DNA of 64,000 bases from positions 93,275-157,274 of the forward strand of contig NZ_CABPSM010000013.1 in assembly GCF_902459555.1 (NCBI RefSeq), written 5' to 3'. The notes beneath the pieces are model-generated. The model searched no databases and had not been told where the DNA came from. It saw nothing but the letters and a program-made list of their open reading frames with translations. This DNA comes from Pandoraea horticolens. Lineage in GTDB: Bacteria > Pseudomonadota > Gammaproteobacteria > Burkholderiales > Burkholderiaceae. Positions 27,145 to 37,078 of the stretch are shown here, piece after piece. How positions within the stretch are numbered: position 1 is the first letter of the stretch; each line of letters begins with the position of its first letter. A program made the position numbers and the translations under genes.

Positions 27145-27896
27145 GGAAATAGAGAGAGGCAGCGTCAGGCTGAAAGGCTGCCAGGAAGGCTTGCCGGAAG
27201 CGGGCGATGTCGCGCCGGCGAAGCGTGGGAAGCGTATTAATGCAGCCTCGCCGCCGGCTGCAATTGCCCTATTGCGATGCGCGCGAACACATCGATTACC
27301 GTCAATTGAGACATCTGCCTTTTCGTGCGAGAAAAATAGACGAAGTAAGGAAAGCCCACATTTGAATAACTGTCATTCTTGTTTGAATCACAACCATAGC
27401 CCAATCGTTTGAAACAAAAATCCTCTCGTACCCGCGCGATACACGATGGCGCTCGAGCCGAATCAAAGGCGAGCACGCACACACCAAGCGAGGCACTCAG
27501 ATCAAGGCGACACACGGGAAACGTCGAATCAGAATGTGTCAACTCGTGTGCAAAAACAAGCGCCAAGCGGTCTGACGAGACAAATTCGAGAGGAAAATGA
27601 GACGGTGAGATCTTGTGCCGCAGGGGCTGCGTGACAGAATAAGACGTGCTGATGGCAGAGCAGCAACAAGGCTCGTGAGCCAGTGATCCAAGTGGCTTAA
27701 CGAGGCATGCAAATCACCAGTCACTTGTCGCTTAGGGGAATCCTTGTGAAACACGATTTCTCCGTATTTTTCTGAACGAATGGGTGATGCGCAATCTTGC
27801 CAACGATTGCGATGGACTCCCGATCACCTCGTTCACATTGTCAGCCTTCATGGCGAAAACCAACCGATTGCGTATCACAACTGATAGGGAATAACG
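27145..27896. other. Gene-free region of about 750 bp
   Basis: It has lower GC than its flanks, with AT-rich patches near 27340-27420 and 27735-27790. Only short, unconvincing reading frames are present. It should hold the promoters of the divergent outer-membrane channel and YSC84 lipoprotein genes. Confidence 0.4.
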
Positions 27897-28484
27897 ATGC
27901 AGAAACGGAACTCCATGCTGATGGTCGCGGCCGCGCTCGTCGTCGGCAGCTTAGCGTTTGCCGGTTGCACCACCACCGGCGACAAGCCCGACACCGCGGC
28001 GACCAGTGCATCCAAAGGTTCGGCGATCGACGCCAGCGTCGATGCCACGCTGACGCGCCTCTATTCCACCGTCAAGGGCTCACGTGAGCTTGTCGCGAAG
28101 TCGCGCGGCGTGCTGGTCTTCCCGGAAGTGATCCAGGCCGGCTTCATCGTCGGTGCGCAGTCCGGTAACGGCGCCCTGCGCATTGGCGGCGATACAGTCG
28201 GTTACTACAACACGTCGTCGCTGTCGGTCGGTCTTCAGGCCGGCGCGCAGTCGAAGGCGATCGTCTTCCTGTTCATGACGCAGAGCGCGCTCGACGAGTT
28301 CCGCCATTCGGAAGGCTGGGCCGCCGGCGCAGGCGCGTCGGTCGCGCTCGTGAAGGTGGGTGCGAACGGCGCGGTCGACACAACCACGGCCACCGCGCCG
28401 GTCCAGGTTGTCGTGATGACCAACACCGGCCTGATGGGCGACGTGTCGATCAACGGAACGAAGGTCACGAAGCTCAAGCTCTGA
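27897..28484 (+). CDS. YSC84-domain lipoprotein (BPSL1445-like)
   Basis: 195 residues. The lipobox LAFAGCT puts the lipidated cysteine at about residue 23. The rest is a YSC84/SYLF-type lipid-binding domain: SRGVLVFPEVIQAGFIVGAQ, LSVGLQAGAQSKAIVFLFMT and the C-terminal NTGLMGDVSINGTKVTKLK. It is closely similar in layout to the Burkholderia antigenic lipoprotein BPSL1445. It is monocistronic and followed by two back-to-back hairpins. Confidence 0.88.
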   Translation: MQKRNSMLMVAAALVVGSLAFAGCTTTGDKPDTAATSASKGSAIDASVDATLTRLYSTVKGSRELVAKSRGVLVFPEVIQAGFIVGAQSGNGALRIGGDTVGYYNTSSLSVGLQAGAQSKAIVFLFMTQSALDEFRHSEGWAAGAGASVALVKVGANGAVDTTTATAPVQVVVMTNTGLMGDVSINGTKVTKLKL

Positions 28485-29187
28485 CGCCACAGCAAGCGTA
28501 TGCGCTTCGGTGCCGCGCCTGGGCCCTGCGCAAATGTCGGTGATCTTGCCACTCGGCATCGCCGCAACCTGGATCGCCCCTTATGGCCCGATCCAGGTCG
28601 CGGGCTCTTTCTTGAGCCCGCGAACCTCTGGCCTCACAGCACCGTTATCACGCGTGGGCACATGCGCCGACGCGTCGCCAGTATCGAAACGCTTCCCTCC
28701 TGCCCGCGCAAGAATCGGTGAACGATTCAGCACAACGCCGTGTTCGCGGCCACAGCCCACGTCACGGTTTGCCCTCCCCTCACCGCAAGTCAACGGTCAT
28801 CTCCGGCATATCAAACGCCGGCGTCCCCTTCGATACAGGCGATACGCTCACCGTCAACTGGACAGAAGCGATGCCCCCGACACCCCTCCCCGTCGAGACA
28901 GCCCCCACGAAGGATTTACGTCCGATTTTCGTCACCGGGATTCGAGCAGATCACAATCGAGATCGAGATCAAACGACCTTTGTAAAAGTTCAAAGGCGAG
29001 GTGTAGCAAGCATTGCTAAGGTGAACTATGACGTGCGCCCCATTCCGAGCAGAAAGCGCCAACCAAGCGCGATGGCACGTCCGGGGAACGCTTTTCCGGC
29101 GAGAGCTGTTTGCCAGCGCGCCTCGCACGTTAGCTTCATATGCTTGCGGAGTCTCTCGCTCTCCTCCGAAATTCTTGCATGCCTGAC
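28485..29187. other. Gene-free region with hairpins, upstream of clpV-like gene
   Basis: About 700 bp without a supportable gene. It holds the paired hairpins at 28567-28622 and an AT-richer patch near 28960-29030 that may be the promoter of the clpV-like gene. Confidence 0.4.
28567..28622 (+). terminator. Two adjacent perfect hairpins after the YSC84 gene
   Basis: ACCTGGATCG (28567-28576) pairs with CGATCCAGGT (28589-28598), and one base on CGCGGGCTC (28599-28607) pairs with GAGCCCGCG (28614-28622). Both stems are perfect. They lie 83 bp after the YSC84 stop and probably end or stabilise that transcript. Confidence 0.55.
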
Positions 29188-31869
29188 ATGACACCTCGCG
29201 ATACCACTCTCGTGCTGCAACGCCTCAATACCCACTGTGCGATGGCGCTCGAGGCGGCCGCGAGTCTGTGCCAGTTGCGGCTTTCAGACGAAATCACCGT
29301 CGAGCACTGGTTGCTCGCGCTCCTTGAGGCCGGCGATGGCGATATCCCCGCCATCATGGACCACTACGGCATCGACGTGGATGTTCTCTGGGATGTGCTG
29401 ATGTCCACCATCGACCGCTTGCCGCGCAATCTGCGAAAAGATCCTGGCCTGTCGTCGCAACTCGTGAGCCTGCTGCACGCCTGCGCGGACAATCCCCAAT
29501 GGCCTATCCGCTCCGCCCATTTGCTCCAGGTCATTGTTGATTCTCCGCACGTGCTGCGTGCCCCCTCACTCTGGCCGCTATTGAACTTCAGCAGCGCTCA
29601 AATCGACAAGCTTCTCTCCCAGCTCAGCGCCCACACATGCGAAACGCCGTCGCCCCTCAGCGCGCCCTCTGCGATAGTCGAGTCAATGCTTCAAACGACA
29701 TTCGGGCAGGACATAGCGTCCACGGCTCATTCACGCATGCCGGCAGCGGCCGACGGCCTGGGCTCGGCATCGGCAGACCCGCTGGCACGTCACACCACCG
29801 ATCTGACGGAGAAAGCGAGAAACAGGGAGCTCGATCCCGTCTTCGGGCGTGATCGAGAGATCCAGCAAATGGTCGAGGTCCTCGCCAAAAGCCGAAAAAA
29901 CAGTCCGATCCTGGTGGGAGAACCGGGGGTGGGAAAAACGGCCTTGGTCAATGGGCTGGCGTTACGCTTGGCGAGCGGCGACGTACCGAATGTCATTCGC
30001 GACGTGCGTATTCTGACGCTTGACCTCGGGTCGTTGCTGCCCAGTATCGAAGGAGAAGCCAGATTCGGGCAGCAGCTTGACGCCGTGATCGACGCAGCGC
30101 AAACGAGCGCCGAGCCTGTGATTTTGTATATCGACGAAGTCCACACGCTCTCGAGATCCCGTCATGCGACAAATGAAGCAAACGCAATCGATCAATTAAG
30201 GCGCGCACTGGCGCGTTGTGACATACGAACCATTGCTGTGGTGACGTGGGCTGAATACAAAGCGATCTTCGAGCCCGATGCCGCGCTGACGCGCCGCTGT
30301 CAGATCATTCAGGTCGACGAGCCGGACGACGATGCAGCATGCCTGATGTTGCGCGGACTCAAGTGGCATTACGCAACGTTCCACCGAGTCCATGTGCGAG
30401 ACGACGCGCTGGTGGCAGCAGTCAAGCTCGCGCGTCGCTATATTCCAACGCGGAAGTTACCGGAAAAAGCCTTTGATCTGCTCGATACCGCAGCCGGGTG
30501 CGTGAGAATGGCGCTCGACATCGCACCTGCGGCCCTTCAGCGAGCCTCGGCAACCGTAAGTGCACTCGAAATCGAGCAGGCGACGCTTGAATTCGATATT
30601 GCCGAAGCAGGAACTGGGGCGTCCAAACGGTTGAAGGACATCGAAATCGCCCTTCATGCCGCAAGAGCCGAGGTGAGTGACGTTCAAGCCCGTTGCGCGA
30701 CCGAGCGCGAACTTGCCAATGCCATACGGGCGCAGCGCGACGCAGCGCCTCAGATGCGCGACGCCGACGCGTTGGCGCTCGCTTGCGAAGCGCTGGCGCG
30801 GGCGCAAGCGCAGGACACGACCCCGCTCGTGTGCGCCGACGTAGACGCACAGGTGGTCGCTCAGGTGGTCTCCGAGTGGACAGGGATTCCCGTTGGCAAT
30901 TTGACAATGGACGAGCCACATGATCTCCTCGCGCTGGACGCGTCATTGAGATCATGGATAGCGGGACAGCACGACGCCCTGCGGGTGCTCGCCGAGAACC
31001 TGCGGACCGCCAATGCCGGGTTCAAGCCGGAGCGTGCCCCGTCGGCGGTCTTCCTGCTGACGGGGCCATCCGGGGTGGGAAAGACCGAGACGGCATTGGC
31101 ACTGGCGGACATCCTGTTCGGCAGTCAGGCCGCGCTTATCTCCCTCGACATGTCCGAATACCGCGAAGCCCACACCGCCTCCCGCTTGACGGGACCGCTG
31201 CCGGGCGATGTCGGATATGGCCGGGAGGGTGTGCTAACCGAGGCGGTGCGTCAACGGCCGTACAGCGTTGTTCTGCTTGATGGGCTGGAGAATGCCCATC
31301 GCGAGGTGTTGGACACACTCCGCCGAGTGGTCGATGGCCGCGTGACGCACGACGCGCAGGGACGCGCGATCGACTTCCGCAACTGCGTCTTCCTCATAAC
31401 GTCCAGTGTCGGGGTCGAAACGATCGAGTCGATCACCGCCGAACACGCGGACGTGCCCCACGACATACTGCTCGAGGCGGTTCGACCGGTGTTGTCAACA
31501 CACTTCTCGTCCGCCCTTCTCGAATGCGTCCAACCTCTTGTGTACCGGCCCTTGGATACGCCGGCGCTCCGGGAGGTCGTTCAAATGAAATTCGCAAAGG
31601 TGGCGGAACACCTGAAAGGGAAGCACAGGATGACGTTATCCGTAGACGAATCGCTGGTGACAATGTTGGCGCAGCAGTGTTTCTCACGACATACCGGTGC
31701 GCCCGGCATCGACGCCCACATCAATCAAGAAGTCTTGCCCATGATTGCCCGGGAGATTCTGACCAGGCGTACCCCGGGTGAGGCAGCGCAGCAAATCGGC
31801 CTTACACTGTCGCAAGACGGTCTGCTTGCCATCGACGTTGTGGCAGGTGGGTTCCCGCGCAACGAGTAG
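29188..31869 (+). CDS. ClpV/ClpB-type AAA+ ATPase, orphan, with degenerate second ATPase module
   Basis: 893 residues from ATG 29188, chosen because the following residues (MTPRDTTLVLQRLNTHCAMALE) match the start of T6SS ClpV/TssH N-domains. An ATG 9 bases upstream is an alternative. The first AAA+ module has Walker A GEPGVGKT, Walker B VILYIDEVHT and arginine finger DAALTRR. The second has Walker A GPSGVGKT, but Walker B reads VVLLDGLENAH (Glu replaced by Gly), the pore loop reads GPLPGDVGYG (Tyr to Asp) and sensor 2 reads TGAPGID (Arg to Pro). No sheath, baseplate or VgrG gene is in the window. It may be a decayed or repurposed disaggregase. It is convergent with an AraC regulator 6 bp away. 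Confidence 0.85.
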   Translation: MTPRDTTLVLQRLNTHCAMALEAAASLCQLRLSDEITVEHWLLALLEAGDGDIPAIMDHYGIDVDVLWDVLMSTIDRLPRNLRKDPGLSSQLVSLLHACADNPQWPIRSAHLLQVIVDSPHVLRAPSLWPLLNFSSAQIDKLLSQLSAHTCETPSPLSAPSAIVESMLQTTFGQDIASTAHSRMPAAADGLGSASADPLARHTTDLTEKARNRELDPVFGRDREIQQMVEVLAKSRKNSPILVGEPGVGKTALVNGLALRLASGDVPNVIRDVRILTLDLGSLLPSIEGEARFGQQLDAVIDAAQTSAEPVILYIDEVHTLSRSRHATNEANAIDQLRRALARCDIRTIAVVTWAEYKAIFEPDAALTRRCQIIQVDEPDDDAACLMLRGLKWHYATFHRVHVRDDALVAAVKLARRYIPTRKLPEKAFDLLDTAAGCVRMALDIAPAALQRASATVSALEIEQATLEFDIAEAGTGASKRLKDIEIALHAARAEVSDVQARCATERELANAIRAQRDAAPQMRDADALALACEALARAQAQDTTPLVCADVDAQVVAQVVSEWTGIPVGNLTMDEPHDLLALDASLRSWIAGQHDALRVLAENLRTANAGFKPERAPSAVFLLTGPSGVGKTETALALADILFGSQAALISLDMSEYREAHTASRLTGPLPGDVGYGREGVLTEAVRQRPYSVVLLDGLENAHREVLDTLRRVVDGRVTHDAQGRAIDFRNCVFLITSSVGVETIESITAEHADVPHDILLEAVRPVLSTHFSSALLECVQPLVYRPLDTPALREVVQMKFAKVAEHLKGKHRMTLSVDESLVTMLAQQCFSRHTGAPGIDAHINQEVLPMIAREILTRRTPGEAAQQIGLTLSQDGLLAIDVVAGGFPRNE

Positions 31870-31875
31870 TCGGCA

Positions 31876-33048
31876 TCAATCCGGTGTCGCAAAGATGCTC
31901 CCCCCGGCACTCTGGAAATCGTCGGGGAAAGGTTTCAGCTTCTTCAATCGCACCGAGGCCGCAGCGGTTTGCTGGGCCAGATGCTCCGATGCAGGGTTTG
32001 CATAATTCAACAGATGGGTATACAACCCCGTAACGCTCTGGTCGGCAAGCTCGAATGAAAAAGCCAGTTCTCGCGCCTCGCTCGGTGTCACCCCGAAACG
32101 TGCCCGGAATGCCCGTAGAAAATGGTTACTTCCAGAGAACGCCAGGTCATGAGCCAGACGGGTAATGGACAGCTCGCCTCGTCCGTTCCCGAGCGTCAGC
32201 GCGCGATAAGCGGCATCCAGCCGCTTGTTACGGATCACCGTCGCAATACCACCGTCAGCCGCGAAAATACGATAGAGATGCGCACGTGAGACACGAAAGC
32301 GCGTGATGATGGCATCCAGCCCCAAGGAAGGCGACGTGAGATTGGCATTGATGTATGAAAGCACTTGACTGCGCAGCACGCGCGAGAGCGCCGAGTCTTC
32401 GTTGAACCACGTCGATTCCGACTTCTTGGCGAGGATCTCGGCAAGCAGATTCAACGCGCCACTCTCCACACCGGGCGCTTCCTCGCCGTCAATCTCTGCG
32501 GCCACGTCCGACAGGCTGGTGAGGAATCCGGCGAGCAAACGGGTGATAGCGTACTCAGCCTTGAGAACGGTACCGTGGATGCTGCGCCCGCCGGTGGATT
32601 TGTCGATTGCCTCGCGCGGGATCACCAGAGACACCGTCGCGCCTGGGCTGACCTGTGTATTGACAGCGCGCGAAAGATCCATGGCGAGAATATCGCCCGG
32701 ACGCACCGCGACGGGTACCCCCTCGAAATCGCCATCGAGCGAACCGGAAATGAACAGTTGGATCACGTACTGATCGAGACTGCTACTCAATATCAGCTTC
32801 CGACTCCGTTCATGCCGCTGCGAATTGAACGCCGTCTCGCCTACCAGCAACCTGCCGACATGTGTCGATGTCAGCGCCCCTTCAAGGCTGCCCCCTTTTT
32901 CGCTTTTGACGTGACGGGCGTCGAAAAAAGGGCTGATGAGCAGGCGGCACGCCTCGTCGCGATCCTCGGGAGGGAGATAGGCAGTGGAAAACGTAACGCC
33001 GTCAGTCGACTGCAAGCCGAATGCGTCCTCTCCAGAGTTGGTGGGCAT
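31876..33048 (-). CDS. AraC-family transcriptional regulator
   Basis: 390 residues with an N-terminal cupin-like sensor (residues about 60-250, of the AraC-binding-like type found in FeaR/XylS relatives; VIQLFISGSLDGDFEGVPVAVRPGDILAMD) and a C-terminal double HTH (SRAHLYRIFAADGGIATVIR, HDLAFSGSNHFLRAFRARFGVTPSEAR). A tail of about 60 residues after the HTH is unusual for the family. It ends 6 bp from the clpV-like gene in convergent orientation. Confidence 0.85.
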   Translation of the reverse strand: MPTNSGEDAFGLQSTDGVTFSTAYLPPEDRDEACRLLISPFFDARHVKSEKGGSLEGALTSTHVGRLLVGETAFNSQRHERSRKLILSSSLDQYVIQLFISGSLDGDFEGVPVAVRPGDILAMDLSRAVNTQVSPGATVSLVIPREAIDKSTGGRSIHGTVLKAEYAITRLLAGFLTSLSDVAAEIDGEEAPGVESGALNLLAEILAKKSESTWFNEDSALSRVLRSQVLSYINANLTSPSLGLDAIITRFRVSRAHLYRIFAADGGIATVIRNKRLDAAYRALTLGNGRGELSITRLAHDLAFSGSNHFLRAFRARFGVTPSEARELAFSFELADQSVTGLYTHLLNYANPASEHLAQQTAAASVRLKKLKPFPDDFQSAGGSIFATPD

Positions 33049-33204
33049 GCCTTGGTTTCCTTAATGCCGACACGCGGAATTTAACACGGCAAGAGAGAGA
33101 ATGCGATTCGGTCGACGCCGTCCAGCCGAGGGGCTCTTGACAGGGTGCGCAAACGACTTTAGCCCCCTTGGGGGGGCTCCGACGTCGGGCGTAAGTGGCT
33201 CTGC

Positions 33205-34062
33205 TCAGTTGTCAGAAGACGGTGAACTGCCGTCCTCCTCCTTATCTGCGACTCGACTCTGCCGACGCGCGCGGAATTTTGACGGCGTCAAGCCAGTGTG
33301 CTTCTTGAATGCGACGCTGAAATTGCACGGACTCCGAAAGCCGACCTCGTGCGCAACATCCGTCACCGAGATGCCCGAGTGCTGCAGCAGCCACGCCGCG
33401 CGCGCCAGTTTTTCCCGCCGCAGATACTCGGACACCGAAACGCCCAACTTGTCCTTGAAGTCCCGCGATAAGCGACGATCGCTTGCACCAACGGCGCTCG
33501 CCAACGCCTTCGCACTCATGTCGGCGATCCGTCCGCCGTTGATCAGCGTCATCACCGAGCGCGTGCTTCGCGATGCGCGATCGGCCCGTTCAAGTTCGAC
33601 CTGATCGGTGACACCGCGCGCAATTCGCAGTTGCACGCGCAATCGAGCAATCAATTCTTCGGGCATGAAGGGGAAAACAATGCAGTCAGATGCCCCGGAA
33701 GCCAGCGCGCGGCTGCGGGCCTCGCTGGCCGCTTCAGCATCGACATAGATGACGGGTACGCCACGAAGGCGCGGCGCACCACTCGCCAGGCAACAAAACG
33801 CCCTTGCGTCCATCGCGCGGAGGGCGCTGTCGACAACGAAAGCCGTTGGCGGAGAAACCAACGCCTCGTAGTAGCTCGTCCAGCCATCGCACACCTCCCG
33901 CACGTCGAAAAGTTGAGCACGTAGTTCGTCAACCACGTCGGCAAACGCTGCAGGGCGCTCGGTCAGGAGCCAGAGGGTGGAACGAATGGCTGTATTGGCG
34001 GAGAACCCGCTCCCCTCACCTTGCGACGCGTGGGCCCCGGAAACGGCTGACGGGCTCGTCAT
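33205..34062 (-). CDS. Receiver-like domain fused to AraC HTH
   Basis: 285 residues from the ATG at 34062, chosen because it overlaps the upstream stop as ATGA. The receiver-like domain (residues about 20-145) keeps the putative phosphoacceptor (TAFVVDSALRAMDA), but the lysine of the usual KPF motif reads FPF (DCIVFPFMPEEL). The C-terminal AraC HTH is intact (LASAVGASDRRLSRDFKDKL, DVAHEVGFRSPCNFSVAFKKHTGLTPSKFR). It is coupled to a paralogous gene upstream, and the pair probably acts together. Confidence 0.82.
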   Translation of the reverse strand: MTSPSAVSGAHASQGEGSGFSANTAIRSTLWLLTERPAAFADVVDELRAQLFDVREVCDGWTSYYEALVSPPTAFVVDSALRAMDARAFCCLASGAPRLRGVPVIYVDAEAASEARSRALASGASDCIVFPFMPEELIARLRVQLRIARGVTDQVELERADRASRSTRSVMTLINGGRIADMSAKALASAVGASDRRLSRDFKDKLGVSVSEYLRREKLARAAWLLQHSGISVTDVAHEVGFRSPCNFSVAFKKHTGLTPSKFRARRQSRVADKEEDGSSPSSDN

Positions 34063-34934
34063 GGTGTCGCTCCTGCATACCCAAGCGCCCTCCCTTGCGG
34101 AGCGCTCTTCTCTGTACGCCAATCCTTCGCGCGCAGGCCGCTCCCGCTCTGGCATTCGCCGCTCGAAGCACATCGATATTCCGATGGCGACTGCCCGACA
34201 TCCTGTCTGAACGCCGTCGCGAAGTTGGCGCCATCGCAAAACCCCAAAAGTTCGGCGATGGCCGTCACGCTCATATCGCTTCCCTTGAGCAACACGGTGG
34301 CAAGATCTATCCGGCGCCGCTTGAGAAACCGTACGATGCTGCAGCCCAGAACGCTTCGGAAGGCGGCATCGAGGTGCCCTACCGACACGCCGATACGTGA
34401 GGCCAGCACTTGTTGCGAGATGTTGCCGATCTCGGTTTGCGCAAGGTACTTCACGGCCAGACGATAGATTTCCTGCTTGCGCGAGCCCGTGATGTCCAGA
34501 CTATTCCGAGATGCCGGCGCAACGGCAAACTCAGGCCGCGCCCTGAGATGCATGCCAATGCGCAGGTCCAACTCTTTAGGGGATGCATCGGTGTCGATGT
34601 AATCGACGGCGCCGGCACGGAAGCACCGCACCCGCAGCGCCGGGGCCTGCGCAGGCCCAAACGCGATGATCGATGCGTCATGTTGGCGCAACACGTCGCG
34701 GCATCCCGAAATCGCGTCGACATTCGAATCGCGAACACCGATAAGCACCAGATCGGGCAATTCGTCCGATGCGCAGCCCCTCAGGGCTTCCTCAACACTT
34801 CGCACCACGCGAAGGCTAACGCCGCTCAAACGCACGCCATCCTTGATGCTCGTTATGTGACCGATTCCGCCATCGACCATCACATAACGCTCGGATTGTG
34901 ATTGCAATTGCATGGCACGTCCCCCGTTTGACAC
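34059..34934 (-). CDS. Pseudo-receiver AraC-type regulator
   Basis: 291 residues. An N-terminal receiver-like domain has lost the phosphoacceptor aspartate (PDLVLIGVRDSNVDA, where the family has LLD). The C-terminal AraC HTH is intact (VLASRIGVSVGHLDAAFRSV, IAELLGFCDGANFATAFRQDVGQSPSEYR). It is co-transcribed with the next regulator via an ATGA overlap. Loss of the Asp suggests phosphorylation-independent sensing. Confidence 0.8.
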   Translation of the reverse strand: MSNGGRAMQLQSQSERYVMVDGGIGHITSIKDGVRLSGVSLRVVRSVEEALRGCASDELPDLVLIGVRDSNVDAISGCRDVLRQHDASIIAFGPAQAPALRVRCFRAGAVDYIDTDASPKELDLRIGMHLRARPEFAVAPASRNSLDITGSRKQEIYRLAVKYLAQTEIGNISQQVLASRIGVSVGHLDAAFRSVLGCSIVRFLKRRRIDLATVLLKGSDMSVTAIAELLGFCDGANFATAFRQDVGQSPSEYRCASSGECQSGSGLRAKDWRTEKSAPQGRALGYAGATP

Positions 34935-35241
34935 AAGCCGGACACTCTCGCCATAGAAAAGCCGATAGGTCCGTTTTCCCCTGATGGCACGCCACCACCG
35001 TTCAAGAATCCGTGATCGGTGTGCACATGATCGATCGGGCCGAATGGCGCCTCGTGGATCGTGAGAGCATTGTCGTCAACATGGGGAAGCATGACTCTCC
35101 CTTGCGTCTCAGAATTCGGTTCTTTTTGTCTCCATCCTCCGCTGTGCGAGAGAAATATGGGTGGCGAAAGTCCGCTCGCGCCTTAGGACCATGGCCCCGA
35201 TCCCCCTCGGCGAATGCGATGAACATCCAGTCGATGTCTGC
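34935..35241. other. Gap between EAL gene and regulator pair
   Basis: About 307 bp between the EAL gene stop and the pseudo-receiver AraC start, all on the minus strand. I see no gene. It is probably the promoter of the regulator pair. Confidence 0.35.
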
Positions 35242-36897
35242 TCACAAAACTGTGGAACATGGGCGCTCCGCCTGCACGGCAGCCGCATGGCACCGTTCAG
35301 CCAAGCGGGGAACGAACATGTGAATCGGCATGGGACGGCCGAACAGATAGCCTTGCAGAATCGGCACGCCCCGCTCACACAGGTAATCTCGCTGCCGCGA
35401 TGTCTCGACCCCTTCCGCGATGATGATCAGGCCGAGCTTCATTGCCATCTCGAGGATACTGTCGAGCACTCGCTGAGAGAGTGCCCCTCCGCCAATCTTC
35501 GCCACGAAGGTCTTGTCGATTTTCACGGCGTCCATATCGAAATCGCGAAGATAGCCAAGACTCGAGTGCCCGACACCGAAATCGTCGATGGCAATCTTTA
35601 TGCCTCTCGCGTGCAAGGCGTCGAAGATCTCCATGGTGTCGATTTCGGAGCCCAGCAGATCTCGCTCCGTAACTTCGAGCACGAGCTGCACACGACTTGT
35701 GCCCAACATCGCCTGCAAGGCGTCGCAATCCGCGATGATCGATCGCTCGCTCATGTGTCGCGCGCTCACGTTGAAACTGAGCCGGAAATTCGGCGGCAAA
35801 TCCACGGAGGTCAGCATTTCTCCTACGGCGCGGAACAACGCTTGCGTCATCGGCACGATTAGCCCGCTCGACTCGGCCAACGGAATGAAACTGTCCGGCA
35901 TCACCTCGCCCTCCTTCGGATGGAGCCACCGAACAAGGATCTCCGCACCAATCCAGCGCCCATCGGCTGCGCAAACCAGCGGCTGAAAATAGGGGACAAA
36001 CTCACCGAACTGCAACGCCCTTACCATTTCATGACGCCGGGAACTGACGGCAGCCAATCCGCGCTTGACAACGCTCCCGAGAAACACGCTGAGTATCGCG
36101 AATACGATCAGCAATCCGGCGTAATCGGAGATCACCCGTCTTGCAAGCTCCAACCTGGAACTCTCGGCACGGACAAGCACTGGGAAACGTTTGGAGCGCA
36201 TGACCACCGTGCTGACGGGTGCGCCCGAATGCATCGAAATGAGTCCATCCTTCCCGATGGACACCGCGCCCACATGGACCGTCATGTCGATTCCGTCACG
36301 CGCCATCAACCCCAGCACATCACGAACATGCCGTCCATCGATAGCGACAATCGCACCGCGGCCTCGCACTGCGCTCCGATATAGGAAGAGTGTGGAGTCG
36401 GGAACGGTTCCGCTGTGCGGAAGGATTTGCAAGCGCCCGTCGACGTAATCCGAGACATCGCGTTCGCGACGATAGGCGCCATACAAGGAACTGCAATAGA
36501 CAGCAGAGGTATCGACGAACAAATCGACCGACCTGACGAACAGCACCGAGTTGACCTGCTTGCGCAGGTCGAGCACCACATCGTCGCAACTTTTCCCTGC
36601 CTCGTCGCGCACCCGGGCCGCCGCCTCTGCGGCGTTGCCCAATATCCACTCAACGTGAACAAGGACGCGATGCGCCTGCAGTTGGACTTCGTCGTCCAAA
36701 GAACGGCTCGCATGCCAATACGCGAGCCAGGCCGCTGCGATCACGGGAACAACGCCAGCGGAGATGGCGAGCCAGAGGTGCCAATGCCGAGGAAACGCAG
36801 GTCTTCCCGCCACATTCGTTCGCACGTCCCCCCCTTGGACATAAGCTCGATGGATGAGATCAGGATCTGCGACGTGTTCGCCAACACCTCCTGTCAC
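35242..36897 (-). CDS. CSS-motif/EAL-domain cyclic-di-GMP phosphodiesterase
   Basis: 551 residues. Two membrane helices (LWLAISAGVVPVIAAAWLAYW near 40-60 and YAGLLIVFAILSVFLGSVV near 260) flank a periplasmic sensor with CSS-type features (KSCDDVVLDLRKQVN, DTSAVYCSSLYG), where a redox-sensitive disulphide could form. The EAL domain is complete: GAEILVRWLHP, NVSARHMSER, LEVTERDLLG, IAIDDFGVGHSSLGYL, VKIDKTFVAKI, IIAEGVET, QGYLFGRPM. It should degrade c-di-GMP to pGpG in response to a periplasmic signal. Neighbours are receiver-type regulators. Confidence 0.88.
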   Translation of the reverse strand: MTGGVGEHVADPDLIHRAYVQGGDVRTNVAGRPAFPRHWHLWLAISAGVVPVIAAAWLAYWHASRSLDDEVQLQAHRVLVHVEWILGNAAEAAARVRDEAGKSCDDVVLDLRKQVNSVLFVRSVDLFVDTSAVYCSSLYGAYRRERDVSDYVDGRLQILPHSGTVPDSTLFLYRSAVRGRGAIVAIDGRHVRDVLGLMARDGIDMTVHVGAVSIGKDGLISMHSGAPVSTVVMRSKRFPVLVRAESSRLELARRVISDYAGLLIVFAILSVFLGSVVKRGLAAVSSRRHEMVRALQFGEFVPYFQPLVCAADGRWIGAEILVRWLHPKEGEVMPDSFIPLAESSGLIVPMTQALFRAVGEMLTSVDLPPNFRLSFNVSARHMSERSIIADCDALQAMLGTSRVQLVLEVTERDLLGSEIDTMEIFDALHARGIKIAIDDFGVGHSSLGYLRDFDMDAVKIDKTFVAKIGGGALSQRVLDSILEMAMKLGLIIIAEGVETSRQRDYLCERGVPILQGYLFGRPMPIHMFVPRLAERCHAAAVQAERPCSTVL

Positions 36898-37078
36898 ACA
36901 AGCCTATTGAATGTCCCTCGCCACCATCTTTGACAAACGCAAAAACGATATTGAATTTCCGCACCGCATCGCGCCCCTGCCGAGAAAAACCGCGCCGGCG
37001 TCTGCCATCGGTTCCAGAGTCGTCTGGCGCGGCGGTTCGTAGCCACTCCGTTACGGAATGGCATGACTGAATCGACCT

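Noticed and set aside
27237..27566. A 109-codon minus-strand frame in the gene-free region before the YSC84 lipoprotein
   Set aside because: No ribosome-binding site, no motif, and mixed composition; treated as chance.
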